Shown in pieces: positions 17,080 through 26,410 of a stretch of 50,088 nt of DNA. Source of the stretch: Cellvibrionaceae bacterium (lineage in GTDB: Bacteria; Pseudomonadota; Gammaproteobacteria; Pseudomonadales; Cellvibrionaceae). A model generated the notes under the pieces. The model had not been told where the DNA came from. It did no database searches and worked only from the letters and a program-made list of their open reading frames with translations. The stretch's first letter is position 1. The number at the start of each line of letters is the position of its first letter. The stretch covers positions 1 to 50,088 of the forward strand of contig JANQJP010000042.1 in NCBI GenBank assembly GCA_028281575.1. Direction: 5' to 3'. A program made the translations under genes and the position numbers.

Positions 17080-18762
17080 TTGAGAGATCGCACGTTGATA
17101 AATCATCACTACACAAGCCGTATTTTTAATAACTTTGATACCAAGCATTTGCGGGGCGATATTTTTGGGGGCGTTACTGCTGCCGTTGTTTCCCTACCAA
17201 TGGCCCTGGCCTTTGGCGTAGCCTCCGGTGCGGGCCCGGTGGCAGGCTTGTATGGCGCTGTTCTTGTAGGGCTATTTGCCGCGTTGTTTGGCGGTACGTC
17301 GACACTTATATCAGAACCTACCGGCCCGATGACCGTGGTGATGACCGCTGTTTTGACAACGATGATGGCGAATAATCCCGAGAACGGTATGGCCATGGCG
17401 TTCACGGTGGTCATGATCGCAGGTGTGTTTCAGATCTTTTTAGGCCTGTTGAAACTAGGCAAATATATTACCTTGATGCCCTACAGCGTGATATCCGGTT
17501 TTATGTCCGGTATCGGCGTCATCCTGATTATCCTGCAGATAGCGCCTTTCCTCGGCCAGGCAGCGCCGCCTGGAGGCGTAACGGGTACCCTCGGAGCGTT
17601 ACCGAGTTTATGGGCAAATATTCAACCGTTGGAAACACTTCTAGGTGGATTAACGCTCGTTATTTTGGTGTTCATGCCTAAAGCCTGGGCGAAGCTTATC
17701 CCGCCTCAACTCGTTGTGCTTGTACTTGTAACCCTGATTTCGCTGTTTTTTTTCAGCGCGCACGATATCCGCAGAATTGGCGAAATTCCTTTAGGGCTGC
17801 CCACAATATATGTACCGACGTTTAGCCAGGAACAACTTGTCACTATGATTTTGGACGGCATGGTATTGGGGACTTTAGGCTGCATCGATTCATTGCTCAC
17901 AGCGATGATTGCCGACAGCCTGACGCGCCAGGAGCATAAATCAAACCGGGAACTGGTTGGCCAGGGTATTGGCAATGTTGTCTCCGGTTTGTTTGGCGGC
18001 CTTCCCGGAGCTGGTGCCACTATGGGGACAGTGGTGAATATCCAGGCCGGGGCGCGCTCCGCATTGTCGGGCGTGACTCGTGCCGTCGTGCTGTTAGTGA
18101 TCGTGCTGGGTGCGGCACGTCTGACCCAGTACATTCCTTTGGCCGTGCTTGCGGGTATCGCATTAAAAGTAGGCTTCAATATTTTGGACTGGAGTTTTAT
18201 TAAGCGGGCTCATAAGATTCCCAAGCACGCATTGTTTATTATGTACGGCGTCATGTTGCTGACGGTATTCTTCGATCTAATCGTTGCCGTTGGACTGGGT
18301 GTTTTTATCGCGAATATCCTGACGATTGAGCGGCTCAGTGAACTGCAGACAAAAAACGTGAAAGCCTTCAGTGACGCTGGCGACGATGTACCACTCACCA
18401 CGGAAGAAAAAAAATATCTCGATAGTGCAAATGGGCAAGTGCTTCTTGTATACCTAAGCGGTCCAATGATTTTTGGGGTATCCAAGGCCATTGCGCGTGA
18501 ACACAGGACCATTCAGCGATATCAATCCATTGTTATGGATTTAAGCGATGTACCCTTAATAGATACAACCATATCGTTGGCCATCGAAAATACTATTAAA
18601 GGTGCCGTCGACTCGAAACGGCACGTTTTTATTGTTAAACCGAGAACGCAGGCGAAAATCACCTTGCAGCGGCTTGGCGTGTTCGAACTGATCCCTGGTA
18701 CACAACTTTGTGAAACCCGGCTCGAGGCCCTGGCAAAAGCGACAGAATCAAAAGCGCAATAG
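17080..18762 (+). CDS. SulP-family anion transporter with STAS domain
   Basis: A 560-residue inner-membrane protein. About 12 hydrophobic segments occupy residues 25-410, including the SulP core SLPMALAFGVASG and GLPGAGATMGT. A cytoplasmic STAS domain follows at about 440-550 (VMDLSDVPLIDTT). SulP proteins carry sulfate or bicarbonate, often with Na+ or H+. No ATG exists near the N terminus; TTG at 17080 is the longest start, while TTG at 17095 has GAGAG eight bases upstream and may be the true one. The SLC13-type transporter gene begins one base after its stop. Proximity to the sulfotransferase suggests sulfate, proximity to Na+/H+ systems suggests bicarbonate. Confidence 0.88.
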   Translation: MRDRTLINHHYTSRIFNNFDTKHLRGDIFGGVTAAVVSLPMALAFGVASGAGPVAGLYGAVLVGLFAALFGGTSTLISEPTGPMTVVMTAVLTTMMANNPENGMAMAFTVVMIAGVFQIFLGLLKLGKYITLMPYSVISGFMSGIGVILIILQIAPFLGQAAPPGGVTGTLGALPSLWANIQPLETLLGGLTLVILVFMPKAWAKLIPPQLVVLVLVTLISLFFFSAHDIRRIGEIPLGLPTIYVPTFSQEQLVTMILDGMVLGTLGCIDSLLTAMIADSLTRQEHKSNRELVGQGIGNVVSGLFGGLPGAGATMGTVVNIQAGARSALSGVTRAVVLLVIVLGAARLTQYIPLAVLAGIALKVGFNILDWSFIKRAHKIPKHALFIMYGVMLLTVFFDLIVAVGLGVFIANILTIERLSELQTKNVKAFSDAGDDVPLTTEEKKYLDSANGQVLLVYLSGPMIFGVSKAIAREHRTIQRYQSIVMDLSDVPLIDTTISLAIENTIKGAVDSKRHVFIVKPRTQAKITLQRLGVFELIPGTQLCETRLEALAKATESKAQ

Positions 18763-18763
18763 C

Positions 18764-20533
18764 ATGGATTGGCAAGGTTGGTTTTCTCTTATTTTAACTT
18801 TCTCGGCGTTGGCAATTTTATTGTTTACGGCGGCCAGCCCCCACATTGTGATGATGGGAGCACTCGTCCTTTTAAGTGTCTCCGGGGTGTTAACGGCCAA
18901 CGAAGCACTGCTCGGTTTTGCCAACCCAGGTTTGATCACGATTGCTGCCATGTTTGTTGTTGCTGCCGGACTCAACGCGTCAGGAGGTATCGAGCTACTG
19001 ATAAATAAAGCGCTCGGACAACCCAAACACTTACGTGCAGCGATGCTAAAAATTTTTGCACCTGTGGTTTTAATGAGCGGTTTTCTGAACAACACACCGG
19101 TTGTCGCAACAATGATTCCGGCCATTCACGCCTGGTCACGCCGTATTGATATCGCGCCCTCAAAACTCATGATTCCCCTCAGTTACGGGGCTATCCTGGG
19201 TGGAACGTTAACGCTCATAGGCTCGAGCACAAATTTGATCGTCAATGGCGAATATCAAGTACTGACTGGCGAGCCTGGGTTTTCACTTTTTTTTGTTACA
19301 TCAATCGGCTTGCCAGTAACGCTCGCCGGCATAGTCTTCATGCTGTTGTGGTTTCCAAAAGCACTGCCCGACCGGCGTAAAAACGCCATGTTTGGGAATT
19401 TGCGTGAGTTTACCCTTGAAGTCAGCGTTACTCCCAGTGGCCCTCTTGTTGGCAAGACTATCGCGCAAGCAGGTTTGCGTCAGTTACCGCGTATTTATTT
19501 GGTGGAAATCGAGCGAGACGGAGCTATCGTCACAGCTGTACCATCGGAGGAAATGCTAAAAGGTGGCGATCGTCTGGTATTCACCGGTGATACAGAGGCA
19601 ATTTCAGATTTATTGAATATCAACGGACTATCCCCCTCTCCCGAAACCTCACATGCCAGCGCGTTGGAGGTAGAGCATGCAGAACGCAGGCTTGTGGAAG
19701 CGGTGGTATCGCCTCACTGTGCCGCGATAGGTAAACGCATTCGCGACGCCCGTTTTCGGGACCGCTATGGTGCGGTCGTACTGGCTGTTGCGCGAAATGG
19801 CGAGCGTATAAAAGGCAATCTTGGCACGATAAAGTTAAAAGCAGGCGACACTTTACTGCTCGAAGCCCGGCCCGCATTTGTGTCCCGCCAACGCTATACC
19901 AAAGACTTTTTGTTGATTAATGATTTGCAGAAAGAGCCTTTGCGGCACCAAAAGGCCTATCTGGCCTGGCTGATTCTGGCTAGCCTGGTGATACTGGCAG
20001 GCACAGGGATAACCAGCATGCTTAACGCTGCGTTACTTGGCGCTGGCTTGATGGTTGCCTTTGGGTGCTGTTCCATTAGCGCCGCTGAGCGCAGCCTGGA
20101 TCTCAAAGTCCTCATCACCATAGGTGCATCATTCGCACTGGGTATGGCATTAAAGAAAACCGGTGTAGCCGCGCTCCTGGCAGATTCAGTCCTCGCCTTA
20201 AGTGGTGGGGAAACCTGGTTAATACTGGTGATGGTGTACCTTTGTGTTTCGATATTAACTGAGGCTATTACCAACAATGGGGCAGCGATTCTCATGTTGC
20301 CAATTGCTCTAACAATCACTGAGCAAGCTGGCGTTGCGCCCGAGCCTTTTGTATTGGCCATAATGATGGCCGCCTCAGCCAGCTTCGCAACACCTCTGGG
20401 ATATCAAACAAATTTAATGGTTTATGGCCCTGGGGGCTATCGTTTTCATGACTTTATCAAAGTCGGTCTACCGATGAATGTCTTTATCGGGATCATTACC
20501 ATTGCATTACTCATGGTGTTTTGGGACATCTAG
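18764..20533 (+). CDS. DASS/SLC13-family transporter with two TrkA-C (RCK_C) domains
   Basis: A 589-residue inner-membrane transporter in two halves. The N-terminal half has NNTPV (108-112) and GSSTNL (152-157); the C-terminal half has ITNNGAA and a second TN motif in GYQTNLM. Between them lie two cytoplasmic RCK_C domains at about 215-285 and 308-372. This SLC13-with-TrkA-C architecture is that of SAC1/SLT-type sulfate transporters and related sodium-coupled anion carriers. I start it at the ATG two bases past the SulP stop codon; a GTG 18 codons upstream inside SulP is less likely. The substrate is not certain. Its stop is nine bases from that of the convergent HPF-like gene. Confidence 0.85.
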   Translation: MDWQGWFSLILTFSALAILLFTAASPHIVMMGALVLLSVSGVLTANEALLGFANPGLITIAAMFVVAAGLNASGGIELLINKALGQPKHLRAAMLKIFAPVVLMSGFLNNTPVVATMIPAIHAWSRRIDIAPSKLMIPLSYGAILGGTLTLIGSSTNLIVNGEYQVLTGEPGFSLFFVTSIGLPVTLAGIVFMLLWFPKALPDRRKNAMFGNLREFTLEVSVTPSGPLVGKTIAQAGLRQLPRIYLVEIERDGAIVTAVPSEEMLKGGDRLVFTGDTEAISDLLNINGLSPSPETSHASALEVEHAERRLVEAVVSPHCAAIGKRIRDARFRDRYGAVVLAVARNGERIKGNLGTIKLKAGDTLLLEARPAFVSRQRYTKDFLLINDLQKEPLRHQKAYLAWLILASLVILAGTGITSMLNAALLGAGLMVAFGCCSISAAERSLDLKVLITIGASFALGMALKKTGVAALLADSVLALSGGETWLILVMVYLCVSILTEAITNNGAAILMLPIALTITEQAGVAPEPFVLAIMMAASASFATPLGYQTNLMVYGPGGYRFHDFIKVGLPMNVFIGIITIALLMVFWDI

Positions 20534-20542
20534 ACACCAGAC

Positions 20543-20911
20543 CTAAATCGTTGGTCGAAAATCTTTCTCTTTATGTGACTGTGTGTTTGCGGTAAATCTT
20601 TTACGGCGCTGTAAAACACGGTCAAAATGTCGGCCAGCCGATCGTTTGATTCTGTTTGAACAAATATTAATGGCATCGTACATATCGCTTGCGGTTTCCT
20701 GAGCAATGATTGGCGTACACCCATGAGGTTCGATTTTAATCTTACACATCATATCCTCTCCTCCTCGGGGTCCATTTATATCGGTTAAGAATATATCGGA
20801 TCGCCTGATTTTGTCTTTATAAAGACCGAGGGCCAATCTAATTTTTGAATCGGCGTAATCACTTAATGCCTCCGATAGCGCAAAACCACGCGCGTGTATC
20901 TTTACTAACAT
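20543..20911 (-). CDS. HPF/RaiA-family ribosome-associated protein
   Basis: A 122-residue basic protein resembling the S30AE/HPF family, which binds the 30S subunit and promotes ribosome inactivation under stress. The start (VKIHARGFALSEAL) and central DINGPRGG and DMYDAINIC stretches fit, and a basic tail follows. It lacks the long C-terminal dimerisation domain of long HPF proteins. AAGG precedes the ATG. It is downstream of a small hypothetical gene on the same strand, separated by 42 bases. Grouping with NhaR, a P-type ATPase and a universal stress protein suggests a stress regulon. Confidence 0.8.
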   Translation of the reverse strand: MLVKIHARGFALSEALSDYADSKIRLALGLYKDKIRRSDIFLTDINGPRGGEDMMCKIKIEPHGCTPIIAQETASDMYDAINICSNRIKRSAGRHFDRVLQRRKRFTANTQSHKEKDFRPTI

Positions 20912-20953
20912 GACATGTCTACCTTTATAAAAAATTGTGGTACAGATACGAAT

Positions 20954-21232
20954 TTAATGTTCCGAGTCGAGAAAGCCTGCGGCAAACTCACTGAGCATAT
21001 GATTTTTATAGAACTGTTGCCGTTCGAAGGACTCCCATTTTTCGCAGTGAAAATACAACTGTGAGGTAAAGTTTTCATCGGCAAAAGCAGCTAAATCCTG
21101 CTGGCTGAACATTAAATCCTCGTCCATCGCACGTTTAGCATCTTCTAACGCAAGGTCGAACGCTCTGCTTTGCATGGTGTGAAGTGGAATATCAAGTTGT
21201 TGGATATCATTGGAGTCGCGTCGCATAAGCAT
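20954..21232 (-). CDS. Hypothetical 92-residue protein
   Basis: I do not recognise this family. The protein is acidic and soluble-looking, rich in D, E, F and Q, with an aromatic stretch around residues 58-72 (QLYFHCEKWESFERQ). No signal peptide or membrane segment is seen. Two in-frame starts share AGGAG: the ATG at 21232 (three bases away) and one at 21226 (nine bases away, better spacing). It is the first gene of a two-gene operon with the HPF-like gene and is divergent from NhaR across a strong palindrome. Confidence 0.6.
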   Translation of the reverse strand: MLMRRDSNDIQQLDIPLHTMQSRAFDLALEDAKRAMDEDLMFSQQDLAAFADENFTSQLYFHCEKWESFERQQFYKNHMLSEFAAGFLDSEH

Positions 21233-21314
21233 CTTCTCCTGAGATCTATATCTCTATCACTTTCGATAGAACAATAATAAGATACGAAACAAAGATAAAA
21301 TCGTTTATTATGTG

Positions 21315-21345
21315 TTTAATTCTTCGGATAATCCGAAGAATTAAA
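21315..21345. promoter_or_regulatory. 31-base near-perfect palindrome between divergent genes
   Basis: Two perfect 15-bp arms (21315-21329 and 21331-21345, core TTCTTCGGAT / ATCCGAAGAA) flank a single base. It lies 33 bases upstream of the NhaR start and 82 bases from the divergent small gene. The symmetry and site suggest a regulator-binding operator, perhaps for NhaR itself. A transcribed hairpin or terminator is the alternative, since A/T runs flank it on both sides. Confidence 0.7.
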
Positions 21346-21378
21346 AATTCCTGCTTTATGGATGCTCAAGGACTCTCT

Positions 21379-22284
21379 ATGCCAGACAACATCAATTACA
21401 AACACCTGCATTACTTTTGGATAGTGGCTCACGAGGGCAGCATTGCCAAAGCCAGCGAAAAGCTACACATTACTCCTCAGACAATTAGCGGACAGTTGTC
21501 CCTACTTGAAGATCGCATCGGTAATACCCTGTTTGATAAAGTGGGACGGGGTTTACAACTCACTGAAACTGGACGATTAGTGTTGCGTTACGCCGATGAG
21601 ATTTTTGAACTGGGCCGGGAGCTAAACGACGTTCTGCGCGGCGCACCGGCTGTCGGCCCGTCAGAGTTTATTGTCGGCGCAGCGAGTGCCCTACCAAAAA
21701 CCATTGTCTACAAAATTATCGAACCAGCTCTGCAATTACCCCAAGAAGTGAGTTTGACCAGTCGCGAAGGTCCTGTTGACGCGATGCTGGCCGATCTGGC
21801 AATTCACAAAGTCGATATGGTACTCAGTGATACACCGGTAACAAATGCCATTAGCGTTAAAGCCTTTAACCATTTGCTCGGCGAGAGTGGTTTGAGTTGT
21901 TTTGCCGCACCAAGGCTGGCAAAAAAATATAGGAAAAATTTCCCCCAATCGTTAAACAACGCGCCAGTATTATTACCTACGCCAGAATACGCTATACGCC
22001 AGTTAATCGATGGCTGGCTACATCAACAAGATATTCATCCGATTATTTCCGGGCAGTTTGATGACAGTGCATTAATGAAATCTTTTGGTCAGGCTGGTGA
22101 GGGAATGTTTTTTATGTCGTCCACAATCGAAGAAGAAATTTGTAGTAATTTTAATGTAAGGGTTATAGGAAAAATAGACGATATAAAACAAAAGTACTAT
22201 GCAATTTCCGCGGAACGTAAAGTTAAACACCCTGCTGTTGCAGCAATTTGTGACACAGCGCGAAGCTCACTTTTCAGCAATTAA
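21379..22284 (+). CDS. nhaR: LysR-family regulator, NhaR-like
   Basis: A 301-residue LysR regulator, the same length as E. coli NhaR, which activates the Na+/H+ antiporter nhaA in response to Na+. The N terminus NYKHLHYFWIVAHEGS and the helix-turn-helix SEKLHITPQTISGQL follow the NhaR subtype rather than generic LysR. The ATG at 21379 has AAGGA six bases upstream; a longer frame from 21310 runs through the palindrome and is not credible. It faces the same way as the ATPase-Mrp operon that starts 229 bases later, so it probably senses ions and controls that operon. Confidence 0.85.
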   Translation: MPDNINYKHLHYFWIVAHEGSIAKASEKLHITPQTISGQLSLLEDRIGNTLFDKVGRGLQLTETGRLVLRYADEIFELGRELNDVLRGAPAVGPSEFIVGAASALPKTIVYKIIEPALQLPQEVSLTSREGPVDAMLADLAIHKVDMVLSDTPVTNAISVKAFNHLLGESGLSCFAAPRLAKKYRKNFPQSLNNAPVLLPTPEYAIRQLIDGWLHQQDIHPIISGQFDDSALMKSFGQAGEGMFFMSSTIEEEICSNFNVRVIGKIDDIKQKYYAISAERKVKHPAVAAICDTARSSLFSN

Positions 22285-22341
22285 TATTGAATTATTTGCG
22301 CTTATTTTCTTTTTTCAAGTCTCTTCAATACATCGAATAAA

Positions 22342-22375
22342 ACGAATATTTAAATAATATTATTCGTCTTTTATT
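22342..22375 (+). terminator. Possible weak terminator after nhaR
   Basis: The short stem ACGAATA / TATTCGT (22342-22348 and 22361-22367) is followed by the T-rich CTTTTATTGTTT. The stem is AT-rich and weak. It sits between nhaR and the P-type ATPase. Confidence 0.35.
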
Positions 22376-22513
22376 GTTTATCAATTTCTTTATTCTTGCC
22401 ATTAATAAGAATGTGTTTTGCCGTTTTTCATACGGAAAGCCATATATTGCATCCCTGCAATTCCGTCGAGGCAAACACGAACAGCCTAATTTAAGAGCAT
22501 TTTGGAGAGAACT

Positions 22514-25237
22514 ATGCGAAATGAAACTGACTGGCACAGCCAGCCTGTAGAAGAGGTCTCGGCAAACCTACATGCCGATTGCGTTGAGGGTTTAAAGATA
22601 GATGAAGTATCAGAACGACACGCTCGCTACGGTCCGAACAAGCTGACCGAACATAAAGGCGACGGGCCGATTAAACGGTTTTTAATGCAATTTCACCAAC
22701 CCCTAGTCTACATCCTGCTCGCCGCTGTGGTGGTTACGCTCGCACTCCAGGAATGGGTGGATGCTGCAGTAATTTTTGCCGTTGTGATCGTCAACGCAAT
22801 CATCGGTTTCGTGCAAGAGGCCAAAGCACTGCAGGCTATCAGCGCACTTTCGGGTAGCCTGCATTCGAGCGTAACGGTAATTAGAGAGGGAAAGCGCGAG
22901 ACTGTGGACGCAGAAGCGTTGGTGCCCGGTGACTTAGTTGTGCTCCAAGCTGGCGATAAGGTCTCCGCCGATATGCGTTTGGTGCAGGAGCGTGATTTAC
23001 GAATCGATGAATCTGCGCTCACCGGGGAATCAGTGCCAAGTGAGAAAGACACGGCCGTGCTGGCTTCAGACAGCGTTCTGGGGGACAGGCATAACATGGC
23101 CTATTCCTCGACACTTGTGACGTATGGTAACGGCCTTGGACTGGTGACGGCTACAGGTGACGCTACTGAGATTGGCAAGATCTCCGAGTTAATTGCCACA
23201 ACACAAACTCTGGACACACCGCTGACCAAGCGCATTAAACAATTCAGTCATCTGCTGCTTTACGCCATCGTTGCGCTGTCCGCAGTTACACTGCTGGTCG
23301 GCTGGTTACACGGTAAGCCTGTATTAGATGCGTTTATGGCTGCTGTTGCGCTCGCAGTTGGTGCGATTCCCGAAGGCCTGCCCGCGGCGGTCACGATCAT
23401 GCTTGCCATTGGGGTATCTCGCATGGCCAAGCGGCGGGCGATTATCCGCAACCTCCCTGCGGTCGAAACGTTGGGCAGTACCACGGTAATTTGCTCCGAT
23501 AAAACCGGTACGCTGACCAAAAACGAGATGACGGTAAAAGAATTATGGGCGGGAGGCCAGCACTTAGAAGCGACTGGCAATGGTTATGATCCCGAAGGCC
23601 TTTTTCAGAACGGTACTATGCCCACAGATGTACAGCAGAGCGCAGCCGTATTGGCCACATTGCAAGCCGGTCTGTTTTGTAATGAAGCGACACTGCATTC
23701 ACCAAATGCTGACGAGGCCCAATGGCGAATAAGCGGTGATCCTACTGAGGCTGCATTATTAGTTGCTGCACGCAAAGGTGGGCTCGATCCTGATGCCATC
23801 GATGAGCGTTTGGATTCAATTCCCTTTCAGTCGGAATACCAATATATGGCGACTTTGCACAAAGGGAATGAAGGAAACCTGATTTATCTGAAAGGTTCTT
23901 TCGAAAGTCTATTACCCCGCTGTAATACCTTGCTTGATAACGATGGTAATTCAGTGCCTCTGGCGCAGGATGCCGTCCAACAGCTTACAGAATCCATGGC
24001 GGCGCGCGGGCTGAGGGTATTGGCTTTTGCGCGTAAATCCGTCGATAACGATGTCACGGAGATCGACCACGATGTCGTGAGTGAAAAGCTGGAATTCCTG
24101 GGCTTGCAGGCAATGATCGATCCACCACGCCCTGAGGCTATGCGTGCGGTAGAAGCCTGTCACAAAGCGGGCGTCGATGTAAAAATGATCACCGGTGATC
24201 ATGCTCTGACCGCAACCAGCATCGCGAAACAATTAGGGATCATTGGTAAAGATGAGACCAACTCCGCCGTCACCGGTCGGGATTTGAGCCAAATAGACAC
24301 TTCAGAATGGCCCGCATTGGCGCGCGAGCGCAAAGTATTTGCACGGGTAACCCCCGAAAATAAACTCGCTTTGGTCGAAGCGCTGCAAAGCGAGGGGCAA
24401 GTCGTCGCAATGACCGGCGATGGTGTAAACGACGCGCCAGCACTGCGCCGCGCCGATATCGGTGTGGCGATGGCCTTGAACGGTACCGAAGTCGCAAGAG
24501 AAGCCGCCGATATGATGTTGACGGACGACAACTTCGCCACCGTGCGCGCAGCAGTCGAGGAGGGTCGAGGTGTCTTTGACAACCTTAAAAAGTTCATCGT
24601 TTGGACGCTGCCCACTAATGGTGGTGAAGCGCTGGTCATCCTTCTAGCTGTGCTACTGGGCATTTCTCTGCCCCTGCTTCCAGTGCATATCCTCTGGGTC
24701 AATATGACTACGGCTATTTGCTTGGGGTTAATGCTCGCCTTCGAGCCGAAGGAATCTGGGATCATGCAACGACCGCCCAACAGCCCTGATGCCCCCATTC
24801 TCGATAGTGTGTTGTTATGGCGTATCGTACTTGTCTCGTCACTATTGTGTGCAGCGGCCTTTGGCCTATATGAGCTTGAATTACTATGGGGCGCGAGCGA
24901 AGCTGAGGCACGCACGGTTGCGGTAGCGATGTTTGTTGTAGGTGAAGCGTTTTACCTGATGAATTGTCGCTCACTACACCGTTCGGTGCTTGCTGTGGGC
25001 TTGTTTAGCAACCCTTGGATTTGGCGTGGCATAGCTGTAATGGCAGTGTTGCAGCTGGCGTTTACCTACTTACCTGTGATGAACCAGTGGTTCCAAACGG
25101 CACCTATCGGCTTGGATTCCTGGCTGCGCATACTGGCTTGCGGGTTGTTAATTTCAGTGGTCGTAAGCGTAGAAAAATGGTTGCGTTTTCGTCACCAGGA
25201 CTCCCGGTTGCAGTTAACAGCAAAGGTTGGCTCGTGA
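22514..25237 (+). CDS. P-type (P2A-like) cation-transporting ATPase
   Basis: A 907-residue inner-membrane pump. Present are the actuator motif TGES (about 170-173), the ion-site helix motif PEGLP (about 286-290), the phosphorylation site DKTGTLT (Asp about 329), ATP-binding region GDPTEAALL, and hinge motif MTGDGVNDAPAL. These place it with Ca2+/Na+ type P2 ATPases, not heavy-metal P1B pumps: there is no CPC motif or N-terminal metal domain. GGAGA lies five bases before the ATG at 22514. Its stop overlaps the GTG start of mrpE (GTGA), so the pump is translationally coupled to the Mrp antiporter. The ion is probably Ca2+ or Na+; the context favours Na+, unproven. Confidence 0.9.
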   Translation: MRNETDWHSQPVEEVSANLHADCVEGLKIDEVSERHARYGPNKLTEHKGDGPIKRFLMQFHQPLVYILLAAVVVTLALQEWVDAAVIFAVVIVNAIIGFVQEAKALQAISALSGSLHSSVTVIREGKRETVDAEALVPGDLVVLQAGDKVSADMRLVQERDLRIDESALTGESVPSEKDTAVLASDSVLGDRHNMAYSSTLVTYGNGLGLVTATGDATEIGKISELIATTQTLDTPLTKRIKQFSHLLLYAIVALSAVTLLVGWLHGKPVLDAFMAAVALAVGAIPEGLPAAVTIMLAIGVSRMAKRRAIIRNLPAVETLGSTTVICSDKTGTLTKNEMTVKELWAGGQHLEATGNGYDPEGLFQNGTMPTDVQQSAAVLATLQAGLFCNEATLHSPNADEAQWRISGDPTEAALLVAARKGGLDPDAIDERLDSIPFQSEYQYMATLHKGNEGNLIYLKGSFESLLPRCNTLLDNDGNSVPLAQDAVQQLTESMAARGLRVLAFARKSVDNDVTEIDHDVVSEKLEFLGLQAMIDPPRPEAMRAVEACHKAGVDVKMITGDHALTATSIAKQLGIIGKDETNSAVTGRDLSQIDTSEWPALARERKVFARVTPENKLALVEALQSEGQVVAMTGDGVNDAPALRRADIGVAMALNGTEVAREAADMMLTDDNFATVRAAVEEGRGVFDNLKKFIVWTLPTNGGEALVILLAVLLGISLPLLPVHILWVNMTTAICLGLMLAFEPKESGIMQRPPNSPDAPILDSVLLWRIVLVSSLLCAAAFGLYELELLWGASEAEARTVAVAMFVVGEAFYLMNCRSLHRSVLAVGLFSNPWIWRGIAVMAVLQLAFTYLPVMNQWFQTAPIGLDSWLRILACGLLISVVVSVEKWLRFRHQDSRLQLTAKVGS

Positions 25238-25824
25238 AGCAGGTGGATACGCATGCGCCCAGCCGTGTTGAATTCGCAGGTACACCCACGGTAACGTGGG
25301 TGAAATATAGCGCGGTATTTATTCTACTGTGGGTACTACTCACCCAGGGTAATACGGGCTCTTGGGTGATTGGCATTGCGGCAGTGCCACTGGCGCTTTG
25401 GTGCTTTCTGAATCTATTTCAGCCGTTAGCAGGACAAACGGATTTTCACCGTCAAAACCTGCATTTAAGCGCCCTGCTTCGATTCATCCCATTCTTCGTT
25501 GAGCAGTCGTTAAAAGGTGGGTGGGATAGCGCTTTATTTGCCATCCACCCAGCGCGGCGTGTGAATCCAGATTTCATTACCTACATCACGCGCTTGCCGG
25601 CTGGTCGGCCCCAACTGTTTTTCATCAATATCGTCAGCTTGCTACCCGGCACAGTTAGCGCTTCCCGGGCGGATAACACGATGACCATTCATGTGTTAGA
25701 TGCGCAGGCTGACAATGTCCGCGCATTGCAACAATGTGAAATCAAAATTGCCACGCTTTTTGGTATTCGTCTTGAGGATAAATCGCCAGAGGCAAAGGCG
25801 ATCAGAACAGGAGAATCACAATGA
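25234..25824 (+). CDS. mrpE: Mrp antiporter subunit E
   Basis: A 196-residue protein with two N-terminal membrane segments (YSAVFILLWVLL and the WVIGIAAVPLALW region) followed by a cytoplasmic region (RFIPFFVEQSLKGGWD, NPDFITY, LLPGTVSA) typical of MrpE/MnhE. I start it at the GTG at 25234, which overlaps the ATPase stop and has AAAGG seven bases upstream; the longer frame from 25015 lies wholly inside the ATPase gene. It begins the Mrp part of the operon, and its end overlaps mrpF by four bases. Confidence 0.88.
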   Translation: MKQVDTHAPSRVEFAGTPTVTWVKYSAVFILLWVLLTQGNTGSWVIGIAAVPLALWCFLNLFQPLAGQTDFHRQNLHLSALLRFIPFFVEQSLKGGWDSALFAIHPARRVNPDFITYITRLPAGRPQLFFINIVSLLPGTVSASRADNTMTIHVLDAQADNVRALQQCEIKIATLFGIRLEDKSPEAKAIRTGESQ

Positions 25825-26078
25825 GCACCTACCTCACAGTTGTCGCCGCAGTTTTATTGTCGCTGCTGCTCGCGGGGCTCGTTCGCGTAATGCGCGGCCC
25901 GAGCATCGCCGATCGGATGCTTGCTGCCCAATTGTTCGGTACCGCCGGCGTGGCGATATTGATGCTTCTCGCGATTGCCCAGGAGCAGGCTGCACTCTTA
26001 AATGCGGCACTCGTACTGGCATTATTAGCACCGCTGACCCTGATTACCTTTGTGACACTCGCTGGAAGAAAATCATGA
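25821..26078 (+). CDS. mrpF: Mrp antiporter subunit F
   Basis: An 85-residue protein with three transmembrane helices and the MrpF signature RVMRGPSIADRMLA between the first two. It is a small membrane subunit of the multi-subunit Na+(or K+)/H+ antiporter. It overlaps the preceding and following genes by four bases each (ATGA), implying coupled translation. Confidence 0.9.
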   Translation: MSTYLTVVAAVLLSLLLAGLVRVMRGPSIADRMLAAQLFGTAGVAILMLLAIAQEQAALLNAALVLALLAPLTLITFVTLAGRKS

Positions 26079-26410
26079 GTATCTGGGACTTATTCACTAT
26101 CGTGGCAAGTTCAATGGGGCTGTTTTTCTTCGCTGCAGGTACTTTGGGATTGCTTCGCTTTCCCGACGTATTTAGCCGCCTTCACGCGCTCACCAAAGCC
26201 GACAACCTAGGGCTGGGCCTTATTGCGGTGGGTTTGCTTCCACAGGTAGGTGCTGGGTTTGATGCTTTGCAACTGATAACCGTCTGGGTATTGGTGATGT
26301 TTTCTGGCGCTGTATCCAGCTTCTTAATCGCGAATTACGGTATCTCTCGCGCTACTGAGGCGCGTGCCTGCGAATCAGACGTCCAAAAAGGAAACAAAGA
26401 TGCTCATTGA
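26075..26410 (+). CDS. mrpG: Mrp antiporter subunit G
   Basis: A 111-residue protein with three membrane segments and the MrpG motif GLLRFPDVFSRLHALTKADNLG. The start is the ATG at 26075 that overlaps the mrpF stop; a longer frame from 25700 is spurious. The last 11 bases overlap the next gene, whose ribosome site lies inside this one. Confidence 0.9.
   Translation: MSIWDLFTIVASSMGLFFFAAGTLGLLRFPDVFSRLHALTKADNLGLGLIAVGLLPQVGAGFDALQLITVWVLVMFSGAVSSFLIANYGISRATEARACESDVQKGNKDAH

Noticed and set aside
16806-17093. 95-residue minus-strand frame in the gap before the SulP gene.
   Set aside because: No recognisable motif, composition unlike a conserved protein, and it runs into the start of the SulP gene; treated as chance.
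24199-24915. 238-residue minus-strand frame within the P-type ATPase.
   Set aside because: Antisense shadow of a highly conserved gene; low-complexity Ser/Ala/Arg composition.
25015-25233. N-terminal extension of mrpE inside the ATPase gene.
   Set aside because: The GTG at 25234 has a ribosome site and the standard stop/start overlap; the extension does not look like MrpE.
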